A stretch of 8,038 bases of DNA from an uncultured Collinsella sp. GTDB lineage: Bacteria > Actinomycetota > Coriobacteriia > Coriobacteriales > Coriobacteriaceae. Positions 7,145 through 8,038 of the stretch are shown here, piece by piece. The notes below the pieces were generated by a model, which was given only the letters and a program-made list of their open reading frames with translations, was not told the origin of the DNA and made no database searches. A program made the translations under genes and the position numbers. The DNA lies in the NCBI GenBank assembly GCA_900554595.1, contig USHZ01000089.1:1-8038 (forward strand), read 5' to 3'. Positions within the stretch are counted from its first letter, which is position 1. The number at the start of each line of letters is the position of its first letter.

Positions 7145-7159
7145 TAAACGAATCGTTTA
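7145..7159. promoter_or_regulatory. 15-base interrupted palindrome between larA and larD
   Basis: TAAACGA-A-TCGTTTA has perfect 7-base arms around one central base. It lies 9 bases after the larA stop and 25 before larD. A TATAAC-like sequence (7158-7163) overlaps its right edge. It could be an operator for a separate larD promoter, or a weak hairpin that tunes the larA:larD ratio. With one copy seen, either role is conjecture. Confidence 0.35.
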
Positions 7160-7184
7160 TAACTGACAAGAAAGATAAGGTTTT

Positions 7185-7916
7185 ATGCTTACCAAACTCC
7201 TCTGCGAATTCGGCGCAACGGCCCTCATGATCATCTTTGGCGTGGGCGTGCACTGCGATACCGTGCTTAAGGGCACCAAGTATCAGGGCTCCGGCCACAT
7301 GTTTGCCATCACCACTTGGTCTTTTGGCATCTCGGTCTGCCTGTTTGTCTTTGGCGGCGCCGTGTGCATGAACCCCGCCATGGTGCTTGCCCAGTGCATC
7401 GTCGGTCTGGTGCCGTGGAGCAGCTGCATCCCCTTCATGATTGCCGATATGCTCGGCGGCTTTGTGGGCGCCGTGATCGCTTGGTTTATGTATGCCGATG
7501 AGTTCAAGGCTTCCGAGGGCGTCGTCGACCCCATTGCCCAGCGCAACATCTTCTCGACCAACCCCACCACCGAGGGCACGAACTATGCTCGTAACCTCTT
7601 CTGCGAGGCTATCTGCACCTTTGTGTTCATCAGCGCCATCCTTGCTGCCGCTAGCCGCGCCGGCGAGAACGTTCTGATGCTCGCCATCTGCGTCGGCCTG
7701 ATCGTTTGGGCTGTTGGCATGGGCATGGGCGGCATCACCGGCTTCGCCATGAACCAGGCACGTGACCTTGGTCCTCGCATGGCCTATCAGGTGCTGCCGA
7801 TCAAGAACAAGGCTGACAACAACTGGAAGTACGGCCTGCTTGTTCCTGGCATCGCTCCGTTTGTCGGTGCTATCGTGGCTGCGCTGTTTGTGCACGGTTT
7901 CTTGGGCATGTTCTAG
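7185..7916 (+). CDS. larD: Lactic acid/glycerol facilitator of the aquaporin (MIP) family, LarD-like
   Basis: Inner-membrane channel expected to pass lactic acid, and possibly water or glycerol, by diffusion. The 243 residues hold six membrane segments at about 4-22, 40-60, 83-104, 138-158, 163-183 and 218-240. The first pore motif is the standard NPA (63-65). The second is NQA followed by RDLGPR (190-198), a variant of the aquaglyceroporin NPARD motif; L. plantarum LarD (GlpF1), as I recall it, has NLARD. FGVGVHC, LKGTKY, GSGH, NPAMVLAQC and LPIKNKAD near the end also match that protein closely. The ATG at 7185 follows an AAGG (7177-7180) by 4 bases. Only 49 bases separate it from larA and no terminator-like hairpin lies between, so the two are probably co-transcribed. 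The alternative is a general glycerol facilitator (glpF); its place after larA argues for lactate. Confidence 0.9.
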   Translation: MLTKLLCEFGATALMIIFGVGVHCDTVLKGTKYQGSGHMFAITTWSFGISVCLFVFGGAVCMNPAMVLAQCIVGLVPWSSCIPFMIADMLGGFVGAVIAWFMYADEFKASEGVVDPIAQRNIFSTNPTTEGTNYARNLFCEAICTFVFISAILAAASRAGENVLMLAICVGLIVWAVGMGMGGITGFAMNQARDLGPRMAYQVLPIKNKADNNWKYGLLVPGIAPFVGAIVAALFVHGFLGMF

Positions 7917-7961
7917 GCTAAGGCTACATAGTTGTCCGCTGGCCGCATGGGGTAACTTCCC

Positions 7962-8038
7962 AGCGCGTCCTCGGACATGAAAGAACCCCCGCTGCGCACT
8001 TCGTGCGGCGGGGGTTCTTTCGTCCTGCGGAGTGCGCT
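7962..8038. repeat. Second copy of the nested palindrome, after larD, cut by the window end (copy B)
   Basis: It shares with copy A the collar sequences GTCCTCGGACATG and CGTCCTGCGGAGTG and the tip CGCAC-TTC-GTGCG (7995-8007). Its inner stem (7979-7992 with 8008-8021) is a perfect 14 base pairs whose sequence differs from copy A by paired changes. AGCGC (7962-7966) pairs with GCGCT (8034-8038) as the start of outer arms that run off the window. It begins 45 bases after the larD stop, the same kind of position as copy A after ppc, so it probably ends the larA-larD transcript. Confidence 0.85.

Noticed and set aside
7095..7895. 266-codon open frame on the - strand across larD
   Set aside because: Its product is rich in His, Ala, Asp and Lys with no membrane or domain pattern, and the + strand protein is a clear aquaporin.
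5414..8038. CRISPR array or insertion sequence explaining the repeated palindromes
   Set aside because: There are only two copies, 2.5 kb apart, with no regular spacers, no transposase reading frame and no obvious target-site duplications.

Overview
The window looks like chromosomal DNA of a high-GC anaerobic gut actinobacterium, most likely Coriobacteriia and close to Collinsella. That placement is inferred from the strong GC third-position bias, the fermentative gene content and the similarity of the proteins to lactate-metabolism proteins. It rests on recall, not on a search. All five genes are on the + strand.

Layout: (1) 1-773 is the C-terminal half of a major facilitator superfamily transporter. 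(2) 774-1007 is a spacer almost filled by two back-to-back long imperfect hairpins (807-874 and 876-949), followed by a TATAAT box. (3) 1008-2321 is hisS, histidyl-tRNA synthetase, followed by a probable terminator at 2379-2417. (4) 2322-2578 also holds the ppc upstream region, with a TATAAT box and two copies of a GAAARTAYTTY motif. (5) 2579-5392 is ppc, phosphoenolpyruvate carboxylase. (6) 5393-5857 is a 465-base gap with a 127-base nested palindrome, a cluster of small GC-rich hairpins, a terminator-like hairpin at 5702-5735 and the larA leader. (7) 5858-7135 is larA, a nickel-pincer lactate racemase, probably starting at TTG. (8) 7185-7916 is larD, a lactate/glycerol-facilitator-type aquaporin. 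(9) 7962-8038 is a second copy of the palindromic element, cut by the window end.

larA and larD form a two-gene unit for moving and racemising lactate. The genes that make LarA's cofactor (larB, larC, larE) are not in the window. PPC supplies oxaloacetate from PEP and CO2, which fits a mixed-acid fermenter, but it has its own promoter region and terminator. hisS is housekeeping and appears to be transcribed alone.

The coding genes belong to known families. The least explained material is intergenic. Two palindromes share a conserved core (ends GTCCTCGGACATG and CGTCCTGCGGAGTG around a CGCAC-TTC-GTGCG tip), while each has its own, still self-complementary, outer arms. The tandem hairpins before hisS show a similar pattern with a different core (GGCCGAA...TTCGGT).
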